A stretch of DNA of 64,000 nucleotides, taken from assembly GCF_002797675.1 (NCBI RefSeq), contig NZ_PGEX01000001.1, positions 2,046,001 to 2,110,000 of the forward strand, in the 5' to 3' direction. Below, one piece after another: positions 39,612 to 49,165 of this stretch (its first letter is position 1; each line of letters begins with the position of its first letter). Both the position numbers and the translations under genes were made by a program. The stretch comes from Hallerella succinigenes (GTDB lineage: Bacteria; Fibrobacterota; Fibrobacteria; Fibrobacterales; Fibrobacteraceae). The notes under the pieces were generated by a model that made no database searches, was not told where the DNA came from, and saw nothing but the letters and a program-made list of their open reading frames with translations.

Positions 39612-40994
39612 ATGATGATCAATTTAATTTTATGTGGTGGATGCGGAACGCGTCTTTGGCCGGTTAGCCGGACTCTGATGCCGAAACAGTTCGCCAAGCT
39701 TTTTGATGGCAGTTCTCTTTTCCAGGGAACGGTCGTGACGAATTCGGTCGCATGCGAATCGCAGTATGTAATCAGCAATGCGGAGCAGTATTTCCTTGCC
39801 AAGGATCAGCTGTCGGAACTTCCGGAATGCGGTCACGATCCGCGTTTTATGCTGGAACCGGTGGGCCGTAATACAGCGCCTGCAATCGCTCTGGCGTGCC
39901 TTTCCTTGGATCCGAATGCGGTTGTTCTCGTTTCTCCGTCCGATCATGTGATCCGTAAAAAAGAAGCCTATTTGAAGGCTTTGGAAAAGGCGGAAAAGTT
40001 TGCGGAAGAAGGTTCCTTGGTCACATTCGGCATTACGCCGACAAGTCCGGAAACCGGCTACGGTTACATCGAAGCGGATGGCGAAAACGTTAAGCGTTTT
40101 GTGGAAAAGCCGAACCTGGAGAAGGCGAAGGAATACCTGCAGAGCGGTAACTTCTATTGGAACAGCGGCATTTTCTGCTTCAAGGTTTCCACGTTCCTTT
40201 CGGAACTCGAAAAGTACGCCCCGGACATGTTTATCGCATGCAAAGCGGCTCTTGCCAATGCGAAAAAGGAAAATCAGCTTCTTCGTGTCAATTACGAAGA
40301 CATGATGGCTATTCCGGCTAATTCCATCGACTACGCGGTGATGGAAAAGTCCAAGAAGGTAAAGGTCGTCCCGTCGGATATCGGCTGGTCGGACCTCGGA
40401 TCTTTCGACGCCCTTTATGGGGAATATCCGCATGATGAAGCGGGCAACAACGTGAACCCGAAGCATATTCCGGTCGGCACTACGAATTCCTTGGTCATCG
40501 GTCAGCAGCGCATGGTTGCGACGATCGATCTCGACAAGATGCTCGTGGTGGACACGCCGGATGCTCTTCTCGTCGCACCTCTCGCTTCGAGTCAGAAGGT
40601 GAAGTCGGTCGTTGAAAAACTCAAGTTCAAGAAGTCTCCGCTGACGGACGTTCCGCAGACGGTCAGCCGTCCGTGGGGCACTTATTCCGTTCTCGACGAC
40701 AACGAACGTTACAAGATCAAGCGTATCGTGGTGAAGCCGGGTAAACGCCTTTCTTTGCAAAAGCATTTGCACCGCTCGGAACACTGGGTCGTGGTAAGCG
40801 GTACTGCTACTTGCACGGTTGGAGAGAAGATTTTCTACGTGCGTCCGAATGAATCGACTTATATCCCGGTGGGTGAAGTGCACCGTTTGCAGAATGACGG
40901 TAAGCTTCCCCTCGTCATCGTGGAAGTTCAGGTCGGTGAATATACGGGCGAAGATGATATCATCCGCATTCAGGACGACTTCAGGCGTTCGTAA
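39612..40994 (+). CDS. manC: Mannose-1-phosphate guanylyltransferase / mannose-6-phosphate isomerase
   Basis: 460 residues. LILCGGCGTRLWPVSRTLMP is the nucleotidyltransferase motif, FVEKPNLEKAKEYL the sugar site. The C-terminal cupin (RPWGTYSVLDDNERYKIKRI, HRSEHWVVVSGTATCTVGEK) is the isomerase type II domain. It makes GDP-mannose for the same surface polymer cluster. Confidence 0.93.
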   Translation: MMINLILCGGCGTRLWPVSRTLMPKQFAKLFDGSSLFQGTVVTNSVACESQYVISNAEQYFLAKDQLSELPECGHDPRFMLEPVGRNTAPAIALACLSLDPNAVVLVSPSDHVIRKKEAYLKALEKAEKFAEEGSLVTFGITPTSPETGYGYIEADGENVKRFVEKPNLEKAKEYLQSGNFYWNSGIFCFKVSTFLSELEKYAPDMFIACKAALANAKKENQLLRVNYEDMMAIPANSIDYAVMEKSKKVKVVPSDIGWSDLGSFDALYGEYPHDEAGNNVNPKHIPVGTTNSLVIGQQRMVATIDLDKMLVVDTPDALLVAPLASSQKVKSVVEKLKFKKSPLTDVPQTVSRPWGTYSVLDDNERYKIKRIVVKPGKRLSLQKHLHRSEHWVVVSGTATCTVGEKIFYVRPNESTYIPVGEVHRLQNDGKLPLVIVEVQVGEYTGEDDIIRIQDDFRRS

Positions 40995-41011
40995 TTCGAA
41001 CAAAGGAATTG

Positions 41012-41042
41012 AAAAAGGCTCCGCTTTTGCGGAGCCTTTTTT
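41012..41042 (+). terminator. Terminator after manC
   Basis: AAAAAGGCTCCGC / GCGGAGCCTTTTTT, a strong hairpin with a T tail. It also serves as end point for the convergent FKBP gene. Confidence 0.85.
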
Positions 41043-41057
41043 GTAAGCCTTGAAATT

Positions 41058-42248
41058 TTAGTTGGCGGTCGAATCTGTTGTCGATTCTGCAGAAGAATCG
41101 TCCGGGCCCATGTATTCGACAACGAAGACAAGCGTCGCGTTGCTCGGAATCGGACCTCCGCCGCGGTTGCCGTAGCCGAGTTCAGGCGGAATCACGAGGA
41201 CTCTCTTTTCGCCCGGGAGCATGCCTTCGACACCCAAATCCCAGCCGCGGATCACGTTGCCCTTGCCGAGCGGGAAGTTGAAGATCTGGCCGCGTTCACG
41301 CGAACTGTCGAATTTTTTACCGTCGGAGAGGAAGCCTGTGTAATGCACACGGGCATTTTCGCCGGCGTGGATCGGTTCACCCTGGCCTTCTCGGATAATG
41401 CTGTATTTCAAACCTTCTGGGCCGTCCTTCAGATCGAGCTTTTCCACATCCGGGAAGAAGTCCATCGTTTCTGCAAGAGCTTCATCCACTTCGACATTCA
41501 GCATTTCCACGCGGAAGACGAGTGTCGAATTGGGCGGAATGGTGCTGTAAGACTTGGCTCCGTAACCCATCGATGGGCTGATTTTTAGCCAACGAACGGT
41601 TCCCGGCATCATACCGTCGAGACCGACTTCCCAGCCGTTGATCAAACGTCCACCGCCGAGGATTGTGGTTAAAGGCTTGCCGAAATCTTTAGAACTCGAG
41701 AACTTACGACCCGATGCAATCCAGCCTGTGTAGTGGGTTTGGATGCGGGTTCCTTGCGTTGCCTGCGTTCCTGCACCGACCTTTTCGTCCCAGTATTGAA
41801 CGCCGTTTTCGAGCTTTTTCCACTTTGCCTTTTTGCTGTCGGCAAAGTTGTCCGGTTCAAGTGGCGGTTCTGCAGAAACGAGTTCCACTTCAAAGTAGAG
41901 GTCGGAGCGTGGGGGAATCGGGCCGATTTCACGGTCGCCGTAGGCGAGCTGGTAAGGGATTGAAAGTTTGCGGATTTCACCGATTTTCATGCCCAAAAGA
42001 CCGCGTTCCCAGCCCGGAATCACTTGGCCTGCGCCTAAAGAGAATTCCAGCGGTTCGCCGCGATCATAAGAGTTGTCGAACATCGTCATCGCCGAGTCGG
42101 CCAAAAAGCTCTTATAATGGACGCGGATCAGCTGACCATTCTGAATCGGTTCACCAGAACCTTCTTTAACAGTGACAACTTCATACGGAATTGCCCACAG
42201 GCAAATCGGCAGAAGAAGGAGAAAAGCGAAAAATCTGTTTTTGGGCAT
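41058..42248 (-). CDS. FKBP-type peptidyl-prolyl isomerase with three FKBP domains
   Basis: 396 residues, signal peptide MPKNRFFAFLLLLPICLWA, then three FKBP domains starting near residues 25, 150 and 285, each with a VRVHY/IQTHY-type strand and a VIPGWE / LINGWE / VIRGWD loop. It should act as a periplasmic folding helper. Three tandem domains in one secreted protein are unusual but known. Confidence 0.88.
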   Translation of the reverse strand: MPKNRFFAFLLLLPICLWAIPYEVVTVKEGSGEPIQNGQLIRVHYKSFLADSAMTMFDNSYDRGEPLEFSLGAGQVIPGWERGLLGMKIGEIRKLSIPYQLAYGDREIGPIPPRSDLYFEVELVSAEPPLEPDNFADSKKAKWKKLENGVQYWDEKVGAGTQATQGTRIQTHYTGWIASGRKFSSSKDFGKPLTTILGGGRLINGWEVGLDGMMPGTVRWLKISPSMGYGAKSYSTIPPNSTLVFRVEMLNVEVDEALAETMDFFPDVEKLDLKDGPEGLKYSIIREGQGEPIHAGENARVHYTGFLSDGKKFDSSRERGQIFNFPLGKGNVIRGWDLGVEGMLPGEKRVLVIPPELGYGNRGGGPIPSNATLVFVVEYMGPDDSSAESTTDSTAN

Positions 42249-42311
42249 GCGAACTCCTGAAGTGCAAATTAGAAAATGCTAGTTTTTTTGGACACAATCA
42301 GGTGGAATAAC

Positions 42312-42884
42312 ATGGATTTGACAATCATTTTCATGCTGGTGGCCATCGTTCTGCTCTCGCTGGTGCTTGCCGGCTTGGGTGCGTATGTGGTCATCCATAA
42401 TTCGGATGAGAAGGAAAAGGAATCGAATGCTCCGGTTATCGATGTTTCCGGTCAGTATGCGGTCGTGGTCCGTCCTGCCCGCGAATCGATCGAGAAAGTG
42501 AAACCTTCCTTAAAAGAAATGGCTGAATGGCTCTCTACTACAGGCGCTAGTCCGGAAGAACAAGCTCGTTTGATTGAATCTTGGAACAAGAGTATTGATG
42601 ACGTGGTGAAGGTAATTGACGAAGGCGACCGAAATGGGACCGTGACTTATCGTGTGGTGGTTGGTCCTAAGAGCAAGCCGTTTTGTAATTTTATGAGTGA
42701 CGACAATTATATTACTCGGGAACAGATTCGGAATCACGCAGAAATTCTGCCACCCTATGTTCTCGGTTGCGATTGTCATTTGGTACCTAAGCTTCCTTGG
42801 GAAAATCCGGGTAAGGCGGGGTGGAAACCTCTTATTCCGGAAAATGGGGCGTATCGCGTTCCCGATTGGAGACACATTGCGTAA
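42312..42884 (+). CDS. Unknown single-pass membrane protein
   Basis: 190 residues from ATG 42312 (AGGTGG upstream; an earlier start at 42276 is possible). One N-terminal membrane helix (FMLVAIVLLSLVLAGLGAYV), then a soluble domain. It overlaps the start of the next gene. No family recognised. Confidence 0.65.
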   Translation: MDLTIIFMLVAIVLLSLVLAGLGAYVVIHNSDEKEKESNAPVIDVSGQYAVVVRPARESIEKVKPSLKEMAEWLSTTGASPEEQARLIESWNKSIDDVVKVIDEGDRNGTVTYRVVVGPKSKPFCNFMSDDNYITREQIRNHAEILPPYVLGCDCHLVPKLPWENPGKAGWKPLIPENGAYRVPDWRHIA

Positions 42885-45051
42885 GACTCTACTGTTTGCT
42901 TCTCTTTTCTCGGTCGCCGCATTTGCAGCGAATTCAGCGATTATCACTCTAGAGATGCCGGTTGGCGCTCGTCAGCTCGGTATGGGTGAAACCGGCGTGG
43001 CTGTTGCGGATGACGCGGCGGCACTCTATTACAACCCGGCAGGCCTTGCCTTTGGCCCGCTTGCTAACGAATGGGAACTGTCCTTGGAACAGAAGTCGGA
43101 AAAGACTCCAGCTTTTACGACTCTCGCCGTCAAAAACCGTGCAGGGTTTTTTGAAAAGAGTGAAATTTGGGCAGGCACGAATAGCGGTATTCGCCATTAC
43201 GATGGGGAACACTGGTCCGATTATCATGTCGTGACCCTTGAAGGTCAACAGAAGATCCGGGATGTCGTCCGCGTGTTTGCTGGTACGGAAGCGGGTCTGG
43301 ATGAATACACGCGCAAGGTCAAGCAGTTTAACGATGTGCAGAATGACGTCGATGAATCCTATGTCCGCGACGTGATGATTCCCTGGAATTTGGTCGTCAG
43401 CGATACGGTGACCGCACTTCTGTATGAAGTCCGCACGGAAAAGCTCTGGGTGGGTACGCCGAAGGGACTCTTCCGCTTTGACGGCAAAACCTGGAAAAAC
43501 TATTCCGCAGAACTGGGAACGCCGCGTATTACCGCCTTGGAAAATCAGGGCGCAACGCTTTGGATCGGTACGGATAACGGTCTTTTCTCTTACCGCAACG
43601 GAGTCGTGGAGCAGAAGGGTAAGGTCCTCCCGAGTCAAAAGATCAACGCTCTGGCGTGGTCGGATTTCAAGGGTGAACTTTATGTATCCGCAGACGGCGC
43701 TGGTATCGCTCGATTGATTCCGAAGAAGGGTTCAAGCGGAAAGGACCGCTGGAGCCTGTTCAACGAAGAAGACGGTCTCATGGATTTGCATGCGACGGCT
43801 TTGATCGTGGATTCTTCGGGGCACGTTTGGGCGGCTCATAACGGCGGTCTTTCTCACTTCAACTTGCGCAAGTGGGAACAGGTCAAGTTTGAAAGCAACA
43901 TCGTGCACGATCTCGCTGTGGACGATGACGGAGCCATTTGGATTGCGACGGATAAGGGCGTCTGGCGTCATTTGCCGGACTATGCCACCGCGTCCGGTCG
44001 TAAGGCGGAACTCGAACGCAAGCCGGAAGACCGCGGAAACCAACAGTCGGAAGATGAATGGGAACATTTCCATTCCGGCAATGGACTTTCTTCGAACCGA
44101 GTCTGGGCGGTTTTACCGCAGGCGAATGACGTCTGGTTCAGTACGAGCGCAGGCATTGAACGTTATAAGGACGCGGACTACCAGCTCACCTTCTTCTATG
44201 AAAAGCTTCTTCCTGTCTTGAATATCCCGGACTTGTACCACTTGTTCGGCGGCATGACGATTCCTCTTGATGAATGGGGAACTTTGGGTGTGTCGGTAAA
44301 CTTTGTTTCTTTCGGTGAAACGGTCGTTTCGACGGAAGATGATGCTGCAACAAATGCGAACAGCTCTGAAGTGGTCGGTGCCATCAGTTACGGCACCAAG
44401 TTGACGCAAAAGTCTTCTATTGGTCTGACGATCAAGTTCTTCTATTCGGACTTGAGTTCTGGTGCATCGACGAATGGCGAAGAAGCAACGACGTTCAGTT
44501 ACGCGTTTGACGTGGGCTTCCTCCGTCGCGACTTCTTGATCGATGACTTGAGTGCGGCAATCGTTCTTGCCAATATCGGTCCGAGCGTTTATTACACGGA
44601 CAAGTCCGATCAGGATCCGATTCCGCTTACCTGGCGTTTGGGACTTGCTTATGAAGTGGTGAACTCTTTGGACCATCGCCTGTTGATTGCGGCGGATTAT
44701 AACCGTACGGTTGTTTACGACGATGATAAGGGCAATCCGGAACCGTTCTACACCGCAATGTGGAAAAGCTTGATCCATCCGGAACTCGGAGGCCATGGCG
44801 CAACGCGCTTTAAGAACTCTCTTCTTCAGGGCATTTTCAACATCGGTGTGGAATACACTTATTCCAATACGGTGGCGGTGCGAGCTGGTTACCTTTACGA
44901 CAAAACGGGCAAGCGTAACGAAGTGGATCTGGGTCTTGGCGTGATGCTTTCCGATGTACTCGAATTCGATATTTCGACAATCAAGGACGTGGGCGAAAAC
45001 GACGGCGTTCGTGACGGTCAGATGCGCTTTGGTGCAATCTTTAAGTTCTAA
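42877..45051 (+). CDS. PorV/PorQ-like outer-membrane protein with an inserted propeller
   Basis: About 724 residues. I place the start at TTG 42877 because GGAG lies six bases upstream and it is followed directly by a signal peptide (RKTLLFASLFSVAAFAANSA). Upstream starts would add an unlikely extension. Residues 30-70 (MPVGARQLGMGETGVAVADD then ALYYNPAGLA) are the PorV/PorQ signature of type IX secretion. The middle has propeller-type blades (WVGTPKGLFRFDGKTWKNYS, WIGTDNGLFSYRNG), and the end returns to a beta-barrel. It is probably linked to protein secretion or surface attachment. Confidence 0.75.
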   Translation: MRKTLLFASLFSVAAFAANSAIITLEMPVGARQLGMGETGVAVADDAAALYYNPAGLAFGPLANEWELSLEQKSEKTPAFTTLAVKNRAGFFEKSEIWAGTNSGIRHYDGEHWSDYHVVTLEGQQKIRDVVRVFAGTEAGLDEYTRKVKQFNDVQNDVDESYVRDVMIPWNLVVSDTVTALLYEVRTEKLWVGTPKGLFRFDGKTWKNYSAELGTPRITALENQGATLWIGTDNGLFSYRNGVVEQKGKVLPSQKINALAWSDFKGELYVSADGAGIARLIPKKGSSGKDRWSLFNEEDGLMDLHATALIVDSSGHVWAAHNGGLSHFNLRKWEQVKFESNIVHDLAVDDDGAIWIATDKGVWRHLPDYATASGRKAELERKPEDRGNQQSEDEWEHFHSGNGLSSNRVWAVLPQANDVWFSTSAGIERYKDADYQLTFFYEKLLPVLNIPDLYHLFGGMTIPLDEWGTLGVSVNFVSFGETVVSTEDDAATNANSSEVVGAISYGTKLTQKSSIGLTIKFFYSDLSSGASTNGEEATTFSYAFDVGFLRRDFLIDDLSAAIVLANIGPSVYYTDKSDQDPIPLTWRLGLAYEVVNSLDHRLLIAADYNRTVVYDDDKGNPEPFYTAMWKSLIHPELGGHGATRFKNSLLQGIFNIGVEYTYSNTVAVRAGYLYDKTGKRNEVDLGLGVMLSDVLEFDISTIKDVGENDGVRDGQMRFGAIFKF

Positions 45052-45062
45052 AGATTTGAAAC

Positions 45063-45740
45063 ATGGTTCCGGTTAATTATCAGCGTCAGATGGATGATAT
45101 CATCCGTCGCTTGCAGAGCAAGGGAGAAGTTCCTTCGCTTTTGCTGCATTGCTGCTGTGCGCCGTGTTCAACCTATGTTCTGGAATATCTTTCGAATTAT
45201 TTCCGCATTACGACTTTCTATTACAATCCGAACATTTTCCCGATTGAAGAATACAAACACCGTGTGGCGGAATTAAAGCGCTTTTCGGCAGAGTTTCCGG
45301 CGAAGCACCCGGTGAGTTTCCTCGAAGGAAATTATGAACCTGCACGCTATTATGCAGCTGTTAATGGACTTGAAAAAGAGCGCGAAGGCGGAGCCCGGTG
45401 TTATAAATGCTTTGAACTCCGATTGGGCGAAGCGGCAAAAGTAGCGAAAGAGCTCGGCATGGATTATTTCACGACGACGCTCACCATTAGCCCAATGAAA
45501 GATGCGGACGTGCTGAACCATATTGGTGAAGAAATGGGAAAGCTTTACGGAGTCAAGCATTTGCCGTCGAACTTTAAAAAGCGTAACGGCTTCCTCCGTT
45601 CCACGCAGCTTTGCAAGGAATACAATCTTTACCGCCAGTATTTTTGCGGATGCGTCTTTTCGAAAATGGAACGGGACCGTCAGATTGCAGAAGAAGAGGC
45701 GAAGGCTCGAGCCCTGGAACTGTCTTCTGTTCTTGTTTAA
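45063..45740 (+). CDS. queH: Epoxyqueuosine reductase QueH
   Basis: 225 residues. LLLHCCCAPCSTYVLEYLSN with the vicinal Cys pairs, EREGGARCYKCFELRLGEAA and the final FCGCVF are the metal-binding residues of QueH (formerly DUF208), which performs the last step of queuosine synthesis in tRNA without cobalamin. Confidence 0.9.
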   Translation: MVPVNYQRQMDDIIRRLQSKGEVPSLLLHCCCAPCSTYVLEYLSNYFRITTFYYNPNIFPIEEYKHRVAELKRFSAEFPAKHPVSFLEGNYEPARYYAAVNGLEKEREGGARCYKCFELRLGEAAKVAKELGMDYFTTTLTISPMKDADVLNHIGEEMGKLYGVKHLPSNFKKRNGFLRSTQLCKEYNLYRQYFCGCVFSKMERDRQIAEEEAKARALELSSVLV

Positions 45741-45771
45741 CGTATTTTCAGCGTAGAATAGGGCGAAAAAA

Positions 45772-45796
45772 AGGCCTCCGCCGCAGCGGAGACCCT
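45772..45796. terminator. Bidirectional terminator between queH and the cellulase gene
   Basis: CTCCGC / GCGGAG hairpin extended by GGC and ACC, with A-rich sequence before and T/C-rich after, located between two convergent genes. Confidence 0.65.
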
Positions 45797-45817
45797 TCTC
45801 TCTTTGTAGGTTGAAAC

Positions 45818-48121
45818 TTAGTGGATCGAGATACGCTGGGTGCTGTTCATCGAACCTGCATGGACGCGGACGATGTAGGAGCCGCTCTGCATCGATTCGA
45901 GCGAAACGGATTCGTTCACCTGGAAGAAACGCTTCAGTGCACGGCCCTGCATGTCGAACACTTCTACGGTGACAGGCGTTGCGGTGCTGACGTGGAGAGT
46001 TCTGCCGAGGACTGCAAGGTGCAGGCTCTGGGCTGTCTTGTCCGCGGCAATCGAAGTGCTTTGTTCATTGACAACGTTCAGGCTTATGGTAATGGTTTCG
46101 CCGTTCACCTTGATTGTTTCGGTGTAAGAACCTTCGGTGGCCCAGCTTTCTACAGTACCGGAAATCGTTACGCTGTTGCCTGCGTAGGTGAAGTTGATGT
46201 TGCCGATGGAGGCTAGGTTCCAAGTTTCACGGCTGAAGGATGTGACGTTCGTAATCGTGATGGTTTCGAAAGCGGTATTCTTGGCGACCGTCTGGTTAGT
46301 CGAACCGTTGATGACATAGCCTGCTGCAGAAATTGCAGAGGAGCTAGAAACGACGACGCTAGACGAAGATGTCGCGCTCGAACTGGAAACTGCATTGCTC
46401 GAGGAGGAGTTTGTGCTGGAGCTGGACTTCGCAGAGCTCGAAGAAGACGGAGATTCTACCGGGACAATCGCCATGCCCGAACAACGGACGTCATCTACAT
46501 AGAGGTAATTGAGGCTGGGCTGGTTCCCCTTGATTTCCCAGGTGAGTTTTGCGATGCGCTTCTTGGAAAGAGTCACGTCATCTGCCCAGGATTCCTGAGC
46601 CAACATATCCCAGGGAATCGTCACGGTGGTCCAGGAAGTAGACGCCGTCTTGGTAATCTGGTGGTAACCGTAATCCTTGACCGCCGTATCCTCTGCCTTA
46701 AAGTTGTGGGCAGCACCCTTGTACTTGTATGTAATGGCGGTGCAAGAAGAAAGGTCGTAAGCGGTCTGGGTTTCGTTCAGGCCTACACCGAGAGCCACAT
46801 AAGGATCGTACTTGTTGCCTCCCTGGGAAAGCGTGACTCCAGTAATACCCGCCACATAGCTGGTGGAGTTTCCGGTTGTAGAACCGGGAAGCACTACATT
46901 GTAACCGCCGTTCTTGCCGGGACCGTTTGTAATCGTAGAGGCGCCATCGTCGCCTTTGTCGGTATAGGCATACCATTCGCCGCCGGTAAAGGCGTAATTG
47001 TCCCCGTCTTCAAAGTCGTCAATGTAATCGGTGGTTCCTGCCGGCTGCACGTAGCTCGAGGAACTGGCCGCGGAGCTGCTGGAGGTTATTGTCGTGCCGC
47101 TGCAAGCCGTGTAGGAGGTAGGCAACTTCGAGAAGATATTGGTATTTACCCACTTTCCACTTTCGGAATAGTTCCAAGCGCTTCCACTAAAATAAGAAGC
47201 CCCTTCGTTCTTGTTGGATACAGACCAGTTGGCACCGGAAAGCTTATGCTGATTCATCCAGGATAGCCAAGTGGATGAAGTCCCACTGACAGAACCGCCG
47301 CCATCGGCATTGACGGTTCCCCATTCCGAAACAAACACGGAAAGCCCGCTGTTCATGGCCGAGACCGCATTGGCGCCTTCTGTTCTCGTGCTGTGGGAAC
47401 CCGCATAGTAATGGAAGGTGTAGGCTGTGTTATTCTTGGAGTCCGTCACCGGATTGCTGGAAGCCTCGTTGGGAAACTGGTCCCAGCTGCGGCTACCCAC
47501 CAGGATTAGATTGTCGGAGTATTGACGGATTGTCGACACAACTGTATCAGCATAGGTCTTGATGGTGTCCCAGGACTGGGTAGTGGGTTCATTGAAAATT
47601 TCAAAAATTACGTTGTCGTATTTGCCCCATTTTTCTGCCATATAACTGAAGAAGGTCTTCGCGTTTTCCACGTTGTCGCTGGCCTTGTGACTATGGTAGT
47701 CGATAATCACGTAAATATCGTTGTCGATGGCCGCCTGGACCACTGTATTCATAAGGCTTTGGTAATAACCATTCTTGTTAAAGTAGTTACCGGCACCCCA
47801 GTCCTCGTCCACACCCATGGGGGCGCGAATTAGCTGTATGTTCTGTTTCTGTACAAGACCGCTGACATAATCGGCAGTCCAGAAAGGAGCTCCCACGTCG
47901 CTTGCGATGCTCCAGAAAAGGCTCATACCCTGCACCGCCACCTCGTTTCCGCTGGTGACGCCCTTACAGGAACCGTAAATTTGGCCCTTGCCGCTGGAAT
48001 TGGTACCAGCCTGCAACTGGCCGTAGGCGCTCACAGGACCGACGCGTCCAAATGAAAGCGTTGCAAGACTCATGGCGAGTACGCCAACAGTCAAGACGGA
48101 TTTGGTGAAAGAAAAGTTCAT
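45818..48121 (-). CDS. Secreted GH5 cellulase with carbohydrate-binding region and T9SS-like tail
   Basis: 767 residues. Signal peptide, then a GH5 (subfamily 2-like) catalytic domain to about residue 330: VIIDYHSH, FEIFNEPTTQSW with the acid/base Glu, and VFVSEWGT with the nucleophile Glu. Ser-rich linkers (SSSSAASSSS and SSSSSAKSSSS) separate a beta-sandwich carbohydrate-binding region (residues about 360-560, CBM11-like DFEDGDNYAF) from a further domain and a C-terminal tail (VEVFDMQGRALKR...SGSYIVRVHAG) like T9SS sorting tails of Fibrobacter. It hydrolyses beta-1,4-glucan outside the cell. The gene is on the minus strand with about 200 bp of control region upstream. Confidence 0.93.
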   Translation of the reverse strand: MNFSFTKSVLTVGVLAMSLATLSFGRVGPVSAYGQLQAGTNSSGKGQIYGSCKGVTSGNEVAVQGMSLFWSIASDVGAPFWTADYVSGLVQKQNIQLIRAPMGVDEDWGAGNYFNKNGYYQSLMNTVVQAAIDNDIYVIIDYHSHKASDNVENAKTFFSYMAEKWGKYDNVIFEIFNEPTTQSWDTIKTYADTVVSTIRQYSDNLILVGSRSWDQFPNEASSNPVTDSKNNTAYTFHYYAGSHSTRTEGANAVSAMNSGLSVFVSEWGTVNADGGGSVSGTSSTWLSWMNQHKLSGANWSVSNKNEGASYFSGSAWNYSESGKWVNTNIFSKLPTSYTACSGTTITSSSSAASSSSYVQPAGTTDYIDDFEDGDNYAFTGGEWYAYTDKGDDGASTITNGPGKNGGYNVVLPGSTTGNSTSYVAGITGVTLSQGGNKYDPYVALGVGLNETQTAYDLSSCTAITYKYKGAAHNFKAEDTAVKDYGYHQITKTASTSWTTVTIPWDMLAQESWADDVTLSKKRIAKLTWEIKGNQPSLNYLYVDDVRCSGMAIVPVESPSSSSSAKSSSSTNSSSSNAVSSSSATSSSSVVVSSSSAISAAGYVINGSTNQTVAKNTAFETITITNVTSFSRETWNLASIGNINFTYAGNSVTISGTVESWATEGSYTETIKVNGETITISLNVVNEQSTSIAADKTAQSLHLAVLGRTLHVSTATPVTVEVFDMQGRALKRFFQVNESVSLESMQSGSYIVRVHAGSMNSTQRISIH

Positions 48122-48250
48122 TCTAGACCTCGCAAAGAGAAAATAGGATTACCCCTATAATTTATGTCAAAGGCTTTTTTTAGGGAGTAAAATGCGATTA
48201 ACAAATGGTTCTTTTTGTTCCCACTTTGTTCTCTTGTGAGCAAAAACAAA

Positions 48251-48273
48251 TTCCCCTGTGTGATGCAGGGGAA
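48251..48273 (-). terminator. Terminator of dapF
   Basis: TTCCCCTG / CAGGGGAA, eight-bp perfect stem, followed on the minus strand by a T-rich tail. A tandem 14-bp repeat (AAAGTTACTTTGC) follows at 48281-48308. Confidence 0.7.
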
Positions 48274-48337
48274 GTAAGTAAAAGTTACTTTGCAAAAGTT
48301 ACTTTGCGAAACGGTTGAAACAGTTGTGCGATTCTTC

Positions 48338-49156
48338 TTATTCTTCGAAGGTCCCTTCAAAAACAAATTCAGCTGGACCTGTCATCATCACATGGGAATC
48401 TTCTTCTCTCCATTCGATGTGGAGCGTTCCGCCGAGAAGTTCCAGGTCAATTGCACGAGAAGTTTTTCCGTTCAAAACACAGGCGACAAGTGTTGCGCAA
48501 GCGCCTGTTCCGCAGGCGAGAGTTTCTCCTGTTCCGCGTTCCCAGACGCGCATTTTGGCGTGGGTAGAGTCTACAAGTTCGCAAAATTCGATGTTTGACT
48601 TGCGCGGAAAAAATGAATCGATTTCGTAATCGGGTCCTTTGGTGTGCACCGGAGCTGTTTTAACGCTGTCGACAAAAGTTACCGCATGTGGATTTCCCAT
48701 GGAAACGCAAGTGAATTCACATCCGTCGAGGGTGATCTTGTTCGTTTCCGCGGCAACCGGAATCTTCGCCGGTTCAAGAATCGGAGCGCCCATGTCCACT
48801 GTCGCCGATTTAAAGTTTTCTCCATCGCGATGGATCACGATGTGTTTAATGCCTGCACCGGTTTCTAAGTCAAATTCGTCTTTGGCTTTCTTGAAGAAAC
48901 GTTCCCACGCAAAACGGGCCACGCAACGACTGGCGTTACCACACATTTCGGCTTCACTGCCGTCTGGATTGAACATTCGCATGCGCACATCGGCCTTGTC
49001 CGAAAGGCTAATCAAAACGAGGCCGTCTGAACCGACGCCAAAATGTCTATCAGAGATTTTCGGGGAAAGCTGGGTAGGGTCTTTAACCACGCCGTTTCGA
49101 TTATCTACATAGATGTAATCGTTTCCAGCGCCTTGCATTTTAGTGAAGTGGATCAT
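48338..49156 (-). CDS. dapF: Diaminopimelate epimerase
   Basis: 272 residues. MQGAGNDYIYVDNRNG, EMCGNASRCVARFAW and ETLACGTGACATLVACVL contain the two catalytic cysteines. It converts LL-DAP to meso-DAP for lysine and peptidoglycan. Followed by a hairpin terminator. Confidence 0.95.
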   Translation of the reverse strand: MIHFTKMQGAGNDYIYVDNRNGVVKDPTQLSPKISDRHFGVGSDGLVLISLSDKADVRMRMFNPDGSEAEMCGNASRCVARFAWERFFKKAKDEFDLETGAGIKHIVIHRDGENFKSATVDMGAPILEPAKIPVAAETNKITLDGCEFTCVSMGNPHAVTFVDSVKTAPVHTKGPDYEIDSFFPRKSNIEFCELVDSTHAKMRVWERGTGETLACGTGACATLVACVLNGKTSRAIDLELLGGTLHIEWREEDSHVMMTGPAEFVFEGTFEE

Positions 49157-49165
49157 AGGAGGGTC

